Positions 9,385-18,520 of a stretch of DNA of 64,000 bases are shown piece after piece. Where the stretch lies: the NCBI GenBank assembly GCA_003598175.1, contig QZKN01000151.1:18897-82896 (forward strand), in the 5' to 3' direction. Within the stretch, counting starts at the first letter, position 1, and each line of letters opens with the position of its first letter. A program made the translations under genes and the position numbers. The stretch comes from Candidatus Omnitrophota bacterium (GTDB taxonomy: Bacteria > Hinthialibacterota > Hinthialibacteria > Hinthialibacterales > Hinthialibacteraceae). The notes beneath the pieces were generated by a model that was not told the origin of the DNA, did no database searches, and saw nothing but the letters and a program-made list of their open reading frames with translations.

Positions 9385-9833
9385 GATACTCTTTCTTTCC
9401 ATGAAAACCGCCATGATCGGTTGATCATAATGAGGGATGACCCATGCGTCGCCGCCATATCGGCGACATGTCCTTTGCCGTCACACTATACGCGAAGTGC
9501 CGTGACGATACTACTCCCACCACATCTTAGTTTGCTGAATACAATAATTTTAATTTATTGAAGGATCAAAGAGCCTGCTTGGCGCAAAAAACAGCGTGAA
9601 AATGCATTCCTTACATTGACATCATCGGATTAAAAAGCAAACTATGTGAGAAATGATAGCAGCAGGCATGTTTCTTGCTGATTTAACATTGATTACGTAT
9701 TTATTTGTCGTTGTTTTTTTCAATTTTGAGAAAATATCCATTCATTTTTATATGAAACAACGGCATTTGCTTTCGGTGATTTGCGTTGAACGGGATCAAC
9801 ATATCAAACTTTATGTTTGAGGAGACCAACAAA
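9385..9833. other. Intergenic region between the Nramp gene and the giant secreted protein
   Basis: No supportable gene. It holds an inverted repeat, GTCGCCG (9448-9454) and CGGCGAC (9461-9467) around CCATAT, about 65 bp upstream of the Nramp start. This could be a leader hairpin or operator for that gene. AT-rich sequence follows from 9540, with a candidate promoter at 9616-9645 for the giant gene. Confidence 0.5.
9616..9645 (+). promoter_or_regulatory. Candidate sigma-70-type promoter for the giant secreted protein
   Basis: A perfect TTGACA (9616-9621), an 18-base spacer and AACTAT (9640-9645). The start codon at 9834 would give a leader of about 180 nt. The -10 box is poor, so confidence is low. 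Confidence 0.35.
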
Positions 9834-12800
9834 GTGCGCTATTTTGCAATTAGTAAATCGGTAATGCGAATGTTCTTATTCTTTCTCATTTTGATAAATA
9901 ATTTCATTCTTTCTCATAATGGATTCGCGCAGAATATTTATACGATTGCCGGCGACGGGCGACCAGGCTACGCGGGGGATGGCGGCGCGGCCATCCAGGC
10001 GCAATTGAAGAAACCGTATGACGTTGCATTGGATCGTTTGGGCAATCTGTACATCGCCGATTCGCATAACCATCGCATTCGCAAGGTCAGTGTGTCAGGA
10101 ACCATTACGACCGTCGCGGGGAACGGCCAGGTCGGATTTTCAGGCGACGGCGGAGCGGCGACGCAGGCAAGTTTATCGTTCCCGGATGGCATATGTGTTG
10201 ATGGGCAGGGAAATCTATACATTGCAGATACTTATAATAATCGCGTTCGCATGGTCGACGCGGCAGGAACGATCCGCACGATTGCTGGTTCCGGACATCC
10301 CGGGTATTCCGGCGATGGCGGTCTGGCCATCCATGCGAAACTTTTTTTTCCACTGCGAGTGATCATTGATGAAGAAGGAAATTTGTACATCGTCGATTCC
10401 AGCAATAATGTCATTCGCAAAGTGGATGCGTCCGGCGTGATTACGACGGCGGCGGGGAACGGCCGCTCCGGTTATTCCGGCGATGGAGGCGCCGCGAACG
10501 AGGCGCGGTTGCGGAGGCCGATGGATGTTTATAAAGATCGGTTGGGGAATCTTTTCATTGCGGACACGGGAAACGATGCCATTCGTAAAGTCGATTTTGC
10601 GGGAACAATCAGCACGGTTGCAAGAAATTTGGGGAATCATAGCTGGCATGATGATGAGCAGGATGGGTATGAAAACCGTTTGCAATTTCCTTCGGGTGTT
10701 TTTGTCGATCAAAGTTTGAATCTGTTCATTGCGGATTCGTACAACCACCGCATTCTTAAAATCGATCCTTCCGGCCAGGTTTCCCGAATTGCCGGTATTG
10801 GTTTGCCGGGATTCACCGGCGACGGAGTCCCAGCGACGGAAACACGATTGCACGATCCACGCAGCATCTGCGGAGACGTGTTGGGAAATTTATACATCGC
10901 CGACCGGAACAACAACCGGATTCGCATGATCGGCGTCAATATCGGCGTCAATGCGGGAACGGATCGGCAAACGTATATTCAACATCCGCTGTCGTTGAGC
11001 GGAGAAATCATCGGTGGATCCGGTAATTATAATATGAGTTGGTCCATTCGAACCGGCCCGAATACGAATCCGGCTCAGTTTTCCTCGACGACGGAATTGC
11101 AGCCGGTTTTCACTCCGTTCGCTGCCGGCGTTTATCTTTTGCAATTGGCCGTCAGCGATGGATTTCAACCCTCGGTGATCGATACGGTAACGATAACCGT
11201 TTTTGATGCACTCAGCATCACCGCCGGCCGGCAGGATCAGGTTCATCTTGTAAACACCGCTGTTCGCTTGTTTAGCGAAGTGCGCGGCGGCGATGGCGCT
11301 ATCGCGTTGAATTGGTCGATTGTTTCCGGTCCCAGTCTCGATCTCGATCAATTTTCTTCCACAACGATTGCCAATCCTACGTTCATGCCTTCTGTTGCCG
11401 GACAATATGTGGTGCAGGTCAGCGTTGCCGACGGTATGCAGACGGCCAACAGCAATCCCGTGAGTTTTTTGGTTTATGACCTGTTGGTTGCCAATGCCGG
11501 AGATGACGGGAATGCATTTATTCTTCACTCGATCCGATTGAATGGGAGTGCAAGCGGTGGAACCGGAACCTATACCTATAGCTGGTCTGTTCTTTCGGGA
11601 CCGGATCGCAGTTTATTTCAGTTTTCTTCGACGTCGGTGAAGGATCCAGAATTCACGCCGACCGCCGGCGGAACCTATGTTCTGCAATTAAGTGTGAATG
11701 ACGGAATACAGTTTCGGGTGCGAGACACGGTAGAAATCAGCGTTCGGCATCCTTTGCTCGTGAACGCCGGATCGGATCAACGGACCTATGTGAGAAATCC
11801 GGTCAGTTGGATCGGAGAAGCCGAGGGCGGAACCGGCAATTACACGTTCGTTTGGGCGATTGAATCCGGCCCGAGCACGGATGAAAGTCAAATTTCATTC
11901 ACCTCGGCAGGCGCTGCTCAAGCGCTTCCGCCGGATTCGATTGCACTACGTGGAACGATTCGCGATTTTATGGATTCTCATCCCGATTTTGAAAGTTTTA
12001 CCGGGAATACGGTTGACGCCGGACTGGTCGAAACGCAATTGGGCGAAGACGGTAAACCGGTTTTTAATGCGTCGAAAGTGAACGGCAAAATAACTTCCGC
12101 CGAAACGTTTTATCAATGGTATCACGATGCGCCCGGCGTTAATCAATCGATGGATTTTGAAATCGAATTGACGCGAGATCCCCACTCTTCAACGGACAAT
12201 CCCATCTATACCATCGATTTCGACAATTTCTTTCCGATTGACGACCAATTATTCGGAAATCAAAGAAGAAATCATAATTTTCATTTCACGTTCGAGTTTC
12301 ATTCTCAATTCGTGTATCGTGGCCCGCAGGAATTCACGTTTTCCGGCGATGACGACGTATGGATTTTTATAAACAATCAGTTGGCTCTGGATTTGGGGGG
12401 ACCGCATCCGGAATTGTCCGGAACCATTAATACCGGCAATTTGGGGCTTGAGACAGGACAGATGTATCCGCTGGACTTTTTCTTTGCGGAGCGGCATACG
12501 GACAAATCTCATTTCCGCATCCACTCGGGTTTGTTATTGGAAGCCAATGCGAATCCCATCTCCGCCGGGCAATCTCAAATCACTTTCACGCCGACTCAAG
12601 CCGGTATCTACGTTTTGCGATTCACGGTTGACGACGGAGTGCAAACTCCGGTGAGTGATACCGTCGCCGTTACGGTTCATGGCGTGTTGGCAGTGGATGC
12701 CGGGGAGGATCGAACGACTACGACCAATTATCCTCTTTCTTTATCTGCCATAGCGAGAGGGGGATATGGGGATTATGCCTATCGTTGGACGATCGTGTCG

Positions 12801-15800
12801 GGACCGAATGTTGATGTGAACCAATTTTCTTCAATCTTGCAAGCCGATCCTGTTTTTACCCCGCTTGAGGCAGGAACTTATGTTTTGCAATGCACCGTTT
12901 TTGATGACGCCCAATCATCGGCAAGCGACACGGTGACGGTAACGGTTAACGTTCCACTGTCCGTTGAGGCGGAAATTACCGGTTCGGGAACACAACTGGA
13001 AACCTATATCGATTCGGCCGTTCAATTGAATGGAGAAGTGACGGGTGGAAACGGGAATTATACTTATGTTTGGACGATTCTGAACGGGCCGGATACAAAT
13101 CCTAACCAGTTATCCAACACGACGGTCGAGGATCCGATCTTTACTCCTTCCTCGTCGGGTGAATACATCCTGCAATTGACTGTGAGCGATGGCGTACAGA
13201 CTTTGATCAGTGCTCCCATCACCGTCAATGTGTTTGAACCTCTCACGGTTGAAGTGGGAGAAGATCAGGTGATTTATCTAGGCGGTTCCTCACAGATGAA
13301 TGCGGTCGTGAGTGGGGGAAGCGGAAATTATTCTTTCGCATGGAGTATCATTTCCGAGTGGAATCCTGCTCTCGAGCAATTTTCACTTACAACAATAGAA
13401 GATCCTCTCTTTACGCCAACTTCAACCGGCGTATATACATTGCACTTGCGTGTACAGGATGGACCGTTGCAGGAAAATGATTCTCTGCAAGTGACGGTGC
13501 TAAGTACAATCACTGCGGCGGTGACGGCCGCAGGTTCCACATCGGATTCCGAATTGCTGACGTATGCGGGGAATCCCATTCATTTGGATGGGGAAGTAAG
13601 TGGTGGAATCGGAAATTATACGGTTGTATGGGCGGTTTTTTCCGGCCCGGACGCCAGTTCGACACAGTTTACATCACCGGCGGAGGAGAGCACTGATTTC
13701 ACGCCTTCCTCGGCGGGAACATATTTTCTGCAGTTCACGGTTTCGGATGGAATTCAGGATCCGGTTACGATTGATGTGACGGTGGAGGTTCATGCGGTGC
13801 TGACGCTCGACGCTGGGCCGGATGATGGAATAAAAATCGATAGTTCGATTCCATTGAATGGCCAGGCGGCGGGGGGAAGCGGCGATTATATTTACAATTG
13901 GACGATTGAGAGCGGTCCGGCTCTCGACAATATTCAATTTTCCGCAACCACGATTGCCAATCCTGTGTTTACTCCCACGGCTGTAGGAACTTATGTTCTG
14001 GGATTGAGTGTGACGGATGGGATTCAGTCGGAAGTGAGCGACTCGCTGACGGTCATCGTGGAAAATACCTTTTCCGTCGATGCGGGAGAAGATCAGATTA
14101 CGTTGGTGGAACGTTTTATCAACTTAAATGGAATCGTTGTCGGTGATGCGGGAACGTATACGTATTTATGGGAAATTGAATCGGGGCCGGATACGAGCAG
14201 CGGTCAGTTTTCTCAACCATTGAACAAAAATCCTATTCTCCTGCCGTTGGCCGCGGGAGATTATGTACTCCGCTTTACCGCCAAAAACGAGAAACAGCGA
14301 AGCGAGAGCGATACGCTCATCGTTCATGTATACGAAGAGATCGGCGTCGATGCCGGTCCGAGCATTTTTTCCGTCGTCAACAAACCAATTTCATTGCAGG
14401 GCGCCGCGACGGGCGGAGATGAAACGTATAATTTTTCATGGACGATCAAATCCGGTCCGAGTTTGGATTTGAATCAGTTCGCCTCGGCTACAATCGCAGA
14501 AACCACCTTTACTCCCGTCGAAGTGGGGACGTATGTTCTCGAATTGATGGTGGACGATGATATCCAGACATCGGTTGTCGATCTGATGGGCGTTCAGAGC
14601 GCCAGTTTGAATACGCTCAGCCGCGTGATCGTCACGGATACGTTGGATACACTCGAAGATTTGAGCAACGGAATCGATTTGGATCCGTATGACAGCAAGG
14701 AATTGATCGTACGATGGGCATTCTCACCATTGTTGTTCGATGATTCCGACATCAAGGATATTCACATTTACGTCCAAGAGAAAAAAGTTGCCGCCAATGA
14801 AGAGGAACAGGAAGATCATGCAATAAAATTCGAGTATCTAGGTCGAACAGACAGTTCCACGCTTTCCTATTTCGAATGGAAAAAAGGCGCTCGATTTCAA
14901 GTGCATCCACGGTTTGCGAATGGACCGGATTATGGAAAAGAATACCAATTTCAAGTTTTTGTTTTGACGCATAGTCAAAATCCTCTGTTTTTAGGACCGT
15001 TTCAAAATTGGGGTCCGGTCAAATATCAACTGGGGATCGATTTTGTTCCTCCGACGCCCGGTTCGGCATCGATACAGCCAACCGCAACGTTTACTCCTGA
15101 GCCGACCGAAACCGCAACGCCGATACAATTTAGTGGCGGGGTGATACCGCCCAGCTTCACCCCCTCACCCAGCCCGACGGAAATGGAGACGCCGACGCCC
15201 ACTGAAACGATGGGAAATTCGTCGGGAGGAAGACGCCCCAGCGCCACGCCGCAACCCTATTCAACCTCGACGGAAACGGAAACACCGACGCCGACGGATA
15301 CGCCGGGAAATTCGTCGGGAGGAAGACGCCCCAGCGCCACTCCGCGTCCGAGTTCAACACCCACGGAAACGGAAACGCCGACGCCCACCGAAACGCCAGG
15401 ATCTTCCTCTGGCCGGGCGCCGACCTCGACGCCGGTTTCCATGCCATCGGAAACGCCGACATTATTGCCTACGGAAACCGAGACGCCTGCTCAGTCAGGA
15501 CGGCCTGCCCCGACCAGCCGTCCACGAGCCACGGCAACGCCTACTGCCACAAGTATACCGAGCAGCGAAGGGAGTGGATCACAACCGAATCTGCCAAGCG
15601 TCCCCGCTTCCACCCCGCAGCCGACGGCAACGAGCTGGTCGGGAGGATCGCAACCGACACAAGTAAGTGGGGGTTCAACAAATCCCGGCAACGAACCGAC
15701 CTCTACGCCCACGATCGGCGGCGGCGCTGTCGTGAATGATACTTCGACTTCCACTCCGACCATTATTGCTGGATCGATTGTAACAAGCACGCCGACTCCC

Positions 15801-16850
15801 TCGCCAACGCCAACGCCAACGGCGACGGTGACTCCGACCGAGACGAGAGCCGTGATTGTGAGACCCACCGACGGAATCACGCCGGCCGCGCCGACGCCCA
15901 CGATTCGACCGACGACTGCGATCAATACGATTCCGACTCCCACGCCGAATACCGTGATTTTCACATTTGACGATGTGCAGCATGGGTTTATCGATACATG
16001 TAGTTTTGTGTACGAGGACGTGCCCATCGATGAGGGAAATCCGGCGGCGACTGACGGAAAAGGAATCAAAGCATTGATTCCGAGCGGGCGGTTGTGCATG
16101 ATGTATGCGCCCAAAATCGACATCACGGATTCTCCGATACGTATTTCGTGCTGGTTCAATATGACGAATGCCTCCATGATGTATGCGCTTGGCGTTTTTG
16201 CGGACATCGAGGGGCAGACCGGAGCGGTTGCCTATACCACTCGTTATGCGCCGGAGATGATCGGAAACGTATGGCAGAAAGCCGTGATTGAAGTGGAGGC
16301 GAAATATACGTCCGTCCAACCGTTCATTGCCGTGTATAACGGAGATAGCGAACATGGCGCGATTGTGTTTGCCGATAATCTGAAAATCGAACAGGGAGTA
16401 AATAAGGACATTGGCGTTAGCGTCGCACACAGTGAATGGACGCCTAATTTGTGGTTGCTGGAAGAAACCGGCGGCGATGCGCATGTGGAGGGGGGGACGA
16501 TTCATCTCAATAAAGACGTCTCCAGCCAGGCGAGTCGAATCGGGACCTCTTTTGAATCCGGTTTTTATCCGAACTGGTCGCGGGTGGAAATCGATGTTGT
16601 TAAAAATTACGGTGAACAGGGAACCTTCACGGCGTGGATCGGAAACGGACCGAACGCCTTTCAAAAAGACGTGCCGCTGTGGATGTTGACGCCCGGTGTG
16701 CAGGAAACGATCTCCATCGCTGGCATTACGCGAGAACCCATCGATCCAATGTACATTCTGCTACAAATCGCAGGCGAGGACGAGGAAAGCGTTACGATTA
16801 CCAATGTGCGCATCTACGAACGGGTGGTCAAAACCGGCGATATGAATTAA
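9834..16850 (+). CDS. Giant secreted NHL / PKD-like / fibro-slime / Pro-Thr-rich protein
   Basis: About 2338 residues from the GTG at 9834, which has GGAG at 9821-9824; longer in-frame starts lack a ribosome site. A signal peptide (MFLFFLILINNFILSHNGFA) is followed by six NHL blades (about 32-365; NLYIADSHNHRIRKV, NLYIADTYNNRVRMV), enough for a full propeller. Eleven PKD/cadherin-like repeats (365-1590) follow; each has a GGSGNY-type turn, W.I.SGP, QFS, FTP..AG.YVL and V.DG.Q. The fourth is split by a fibro-slime domain (about 700-905; GDDDVWIFINNQLALDLGG). Then come a module at about 1597-1718 also found in the 18521-20542 protein, a Pro/Thr linker with 31-residue repeats (1740-2040) and two C-terminal jelly-roll-like modules. 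It is probably an extracellular adhesin or matrix protein. Its end overlaps lnt by 4 bp, convergently. Confidence 0.85.
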   Translation: MRYFAISKSVMRMFLFFLILINNFILSHNGFAQNIYTIAGDGRPGYAGDGGAAIQAQLKKPYDVALDRLGNLYIADSHNHRIRKVSVSGTITTVAGNGQVGFSGDGGAATQASLSFPDGICVDGQGNLYIADTYNNRVRMVDAAGTIRTIAGSGHPGYSGDGGLAIHAKLFFPLRVIIDEEGNLYIVDSSNNVIRKVDASGVITTAAGNGRSGYSGDGGAANEARLRRPMDVYKDRLGNLFIADTGNDAIRKVDFAGTISTVARNLGNHSWHDDEQDGYENRLQFPSGVFVDQSLNLFIADSYNHRILKIDPSGQVSRIAGIGLPGFTGDGVPATETRLHDPRSICGDVLGNLYIADRNNNRIRMIGVNIGVNAGTDRQTYIQHPLSLSGEIIGGSGNYNMSWSIRTGPNTNPAQFSSTTELQPVFTPFAAGVYLLQLAVSDGFQPSVIDTVTITVFDALSITAGRQDQVHLVNTAVRLFSEVRGGDGAIALNWSIVSGPSLDLDQFSSTTIANPTFMPSVAGQYVVQVSVADGMQTANSNPVSFLVYDLLVANAGDDGNAFILHSIRLNGSASGGTGTYTYSWSVLSGPDRSLFQFSSTSVKDPEFTPTAGGTYVLQLSVNDGIQFRVRDTVEISVRHPLLVNAGSDQRTYVRNPVSWIGEAEGGTGNYTFVWAIESGPSTDESQISFTSAGAAQALPPDSIALRGTIRDFMDSHPDFESFTGNTVDAGLVETQLGEDGKPVFNASKVNGKITSAETFYQWYHDAPGVNQSMDFEIELTRDPHSSTDNPIYTIDFDNFFPIDDQLFGNQRRNHNFHFTFEFHSQFVYRGPQEFTFSGDDDVWIFINNQLALDLGGPHPELSGTINTGNLGLETGQMYPLDFFFAERHTDKSHFRIHSGLLLEANANPISAGQSQITFTPTQAGIYVLRFTVDDGVQTPVSDTVAVTVHGVLAVDAGEDRTTTTNYPLSLSAIARGGYGDYAYRWTIVSGPNVDVNQFSSILQADPVFTPLEAGTYVLQCTVFDDAQSSASDTVTVTVNVPLSVEAEITGSGTQLETYIDSAVQLNGEVTGGNGNYTYVWTILNGPDTNPNQLSNTTVEDPIFTPSSSGEYILQLTVSDGVQTLISAPITVNVFEPLTVEVGEDQVIYLGGSSQMNAVVSGGSGNYSFAWSIISEWNPALEQFSLTTIEDPLFTPTSTGVYTLHLRVQDGPLQENDSLQVTVLSTITAAVTAAGSTSDSELLTYAGNPIHLDGEVSGGIGNYTVVWAVFSGPDASSTQFTSPAEESTDFTPSSAGTYFLQFTVSDGIQDPVTIDVTVEVHAVLTLDAGPDDGIKIDSSIPLNGQAAGGSGDYIYNWTIESGPALDNIQFSATTIANPVFTPTAVGTYVLGLSVTDGIQSEVSDSLTVIVENTFSVDAGEDQITLVERFINLNGIVVGDAGTYTYLWEIESGPDTSSGQFSQPLNKNPILLPLAAGDYVLRFTAKNEKQRSESDTLIVHVYEEIGVDAGPSIFSVVNKPISLQGAATGGDETYNFSWTIKSGPSLDLNQFASATIAETTFTPVEVGTYVLELMVDDDIQTSVVDLMGVQSASLNTLSRVIVTDTLDTLEDLSNGIDLDPYDSKELIVRWAFSPLLFDDSDIKDIHIYVQEKKVAANEEEQEDHAIKFEYLGRTDSSTLSYFEWKKGARFQVHPRFANGPDYGKEYQFQVFVLTHSQNPLFLGPFQNWGPVKYQLGIDFVPPTPGSASIQPTATFTPEPTETATPIQFSGGVIPPSFTPSPSPTEMETPTPTETMGNSSGGRRPSATPQPYSTSTETETPTPTDTPGNSSGGRRPSATPRPSSTPTETETPTPTETPGSSSGRAPTSTPVSMPSETPTLLPTETETPAQSGRPAPTSRPRATATPTATSIPSSEGSGSQPNLPSVPASTPQPTATSWSGGSQPTQVSGGSTNPGNEPTSTPTIGGGAVVNDTSTSTPTIIAGSIVTSTPTPSPTPTPTATVTPTETRAVIVRPTDGITPAAPTPTIRPTTAINTIPTPTPNTVIFTFDDVQHGFIDTCSFVYEDVPIDEGNPAATDGKGIKALIPSGRLCMMYAPKIDITDSPIRISCWFNMTNASMMYALGVFADIEGQTGAVAYTTRYAPEMIGNVWQKAVIEVEAKYTSVQPFIAVYNGDSEHGAIVFADNLKIEQGVNKDIGVSVAHSEWTPNLWLLEETGGDAHVEGGTIHLNKDVSSQASRIGTSFESGFYPNWSRVEIDVVKNYGEQGTFTAWIGNGPNAFQKDVPLWMLTPGVQETISIAGITREPIDPMYILLQIAGEDEESVTITNVRIYERVVKTGDMN
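15186..15440 (+). repeat. In-frame 93-bp tandem repeats in the Pro/Thr linker
   Basis: Two near-identical 93-bp units (15186-15278, 15279-15371) and a degenerate third. Each encodes 31 residues starting ETPTPT and containing GNSSGGRRPSATP. The linker around them is PTPTET-like. Such repeats are prone to copy-number change and to assembly collapse. Confidence 0.8.
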
Positions 16851-18439
16851 AACGGGAAAGTATATTTGATCAGTTTCCGTGGCATACGAATCGGAATATG
16901 GGTAAAAACCGAATGCCCCACGCTCCAAATCAACCAACCGGTCAGCATGAATCCAAACCAATCTCCCGACCATGAGTATAAAGATCGATTGCATGGAATG
17001 AAAAGTGAAAATAATATCACGGCTCGCTTGCCGGGAGGCGAGATTGATCCTTCCACCACTTCTCCTGTCGCTTGGATGAGGGCGCCGTACCCCCAATTAC
17101 ACGCTTTGATCAATGGCATACGGAATTCCACCGCGCGGAATTTGGACATGGCGTAATCCATATAGGCAATTTGGCCGTCTTTTCCAAAGGATTGGAAATT
17201 GGCCATATGCGCAATCACGTTTCCACCCATACGGACGCCTTTACGGATATGCTCCAAACAATGAATTTCATAACAGATGGCGGGAATGATCACGCATCCT
17301 TCGCCGATATCGAAAACCACAGTTTCCGTGCCGGGGAGAATACATCCATCGGCGAGAATTGGATTCAATGTCCTTAGCGGATCGTATTCGTAAAAAGGGA
17401 GAAGATGATTTTTACGGTACGCCGAGATCGAAACTGAATCCGGCCGGACAAATCGGGCGGTGTTGTAATACTGCGCCGGTGAAGTGTCCGCAATCAAATC
17501 CTGACATCCTATCAAAACGGATTTTTGCGTCAAATCGGAAAACGCGTGGATCTTGCGATTGAGAATTCCCTCCCAATGCGGTTGTTTGTAAAGATCTATC
17601 GGCGCTTCAGGCCAGACAATGATGTCGGCGTTCGGGTGTTTTTTTAATCCGGCGTGGCTGAGTTCGAGCGCGGAATGGATTTGCTGCCGATTTTCGCGCA
17701 CCAGGGAAGATATCGGTTCGTTGCCGGAAAGACAAGTTTGAATCGCGAGCGGTTGCACACAATGTTCCAATCCCGACTTTTCTTGTTGATGCAATTGCGT
17801 TATACGCATAAAACCATAACCGCTACAAACGAGAAGAATAAAAATGATGGCAAACGGGTAGCGGTTTCGTTGTTTGCGGTCCTGAAAAGGGACAATCCAA
17901 TTGGAAAAAAGCATATTGATGAGGAGAAGAACGAATAGAATGCAGGGAATACCTCCGAAATCCGCAAGCTGGATCATCAACGGTTGGTCATGAAGCATAT
18001 GCGCCGGGCTGACGCGAAATAGCGCCGGCGTCCACCAGAGAAAAACCGTAAAGCAGGCGCTTTTTTGAATGGAAGCGGTGATCCCATCCTGTTTCAACTT
18101 TGGTTGAATGAGTGCGAAGAAAAGAAAGGGAATGAGATAGCACGTAAAAAAAAGTGAGAAAAAAACGGCGGAAAGTGGAAATGAAAGATACTCGCTACGA
18201 ATCCCTGCCCAAATTCCTGGCCCATTATGTGGAAGGGAGTACAGCAGGCCGTATAAAAGGGCAAGACATAGGCGTTCTATTTTTCCGGCGTTGCGGATCG
18301 CAGTGAAGAACGGAGCCAGGCAAATCCAGGCAAGAATGGAAATGGAATGCGTTGATGGGAATGCGAAATAGGTAATGACGCTAGATAACAGGACCAGGAA
18401 AAAACGGACGAAATTAAAAGGAAAACGAAATTTCATCAT
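16847..18439 (-). CDS. lnt: Apolipoprotein N-acyltransferase (Lnt)
   Basis: 530 residues. The N-terminal half has about seven hydrophobic segments and the C-terminal half is a nitrilase-fold domain. The catalytic triad is complete: Glu278 in IVWPEAPIDLY, Lys343 in YRKNHLLPFYEYDP and Cys389 in PAICYEI, close to E267/K335/C387 of Escherichia coli Lnt. It transfers a fatty acyl chain from phospholipid to the amino group of the N-terminal lipidated Cys of apolipoproteins, on the periplasmic face of the inner membrane. Its presence supports a diderm envelope with triacylated lipoproteins. The last codons overlap the end of the giant secreted protein by 4 bp on the opposite strand. An adjacent lgt or lspA gene is not seen. 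Confidence 0.9.
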   Translation of the reverse strand: MMKFRFPFNFVRFFLVLLSSVITYFAFPSTHSISILAWICLAPFFTAIRNAGKIERLCLALLYGLLYSLPHNGPGIWAGIRSEYLSFPLSAVFFSLFFTCYLIPFLFFALIQPKLKQDGITASIQKSACFTVFLWWTPALFRVSPAHMLHDQPLMIQLADFGGIPCILFVLLLINMLFSNWIVPFQDRKQRNRYPFAIIFILLVCSGYGFMRITQLHQQEKSGLEHCVQPLAIQTCLSGNEPISSLVRENRQQIHSALELSHAGLKKHPNADIIVWPEAPIDLYKQPHWEGILNRKIHAFSDLTQKSVLIGCQDLIADTSPAQYYNTARFVRPDSVSISAYRKNHLLPFYEYDPLRTLNPILADGCILPGTETVVFDIGEGCVIIPAICYEIHCLEHIRKGVRMGGNVIAHMANFQSFGKDGQIAYMDYAMSKFRAVEFRMPLIKACNWGYGALIQATGEVVEGSISPPGKRAVILFSLFIPCNRSLYSWSGDWFGFMLTGWLIWSVGHSVFTHIPIRMPRKLIKYTFPF

Positions 18440-18520
18440 TACGGTTTGTAACCGTTGGATGTATTTTTTTCGATCATTTGAAGGATTCGCATCTTATTTT
18501 AGGGTAGTGGAATTCCTCCA

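Noticed and set aside
15186..15440. Regular 93-bp repeats as a CRISPR-like array
   Set aside because: The units are contiguous without spacers and stay in the reading frame of a Pro/Thr-rich protein.
15491..16664. Two long antisense reading frames (238 and 329 codons) opposite the Pro/Thr linker of the giant protein
   Set aside because: They are Val/Gly- and Arg-rich mirror images of repetitive ACN/CCN codons; no start signals.
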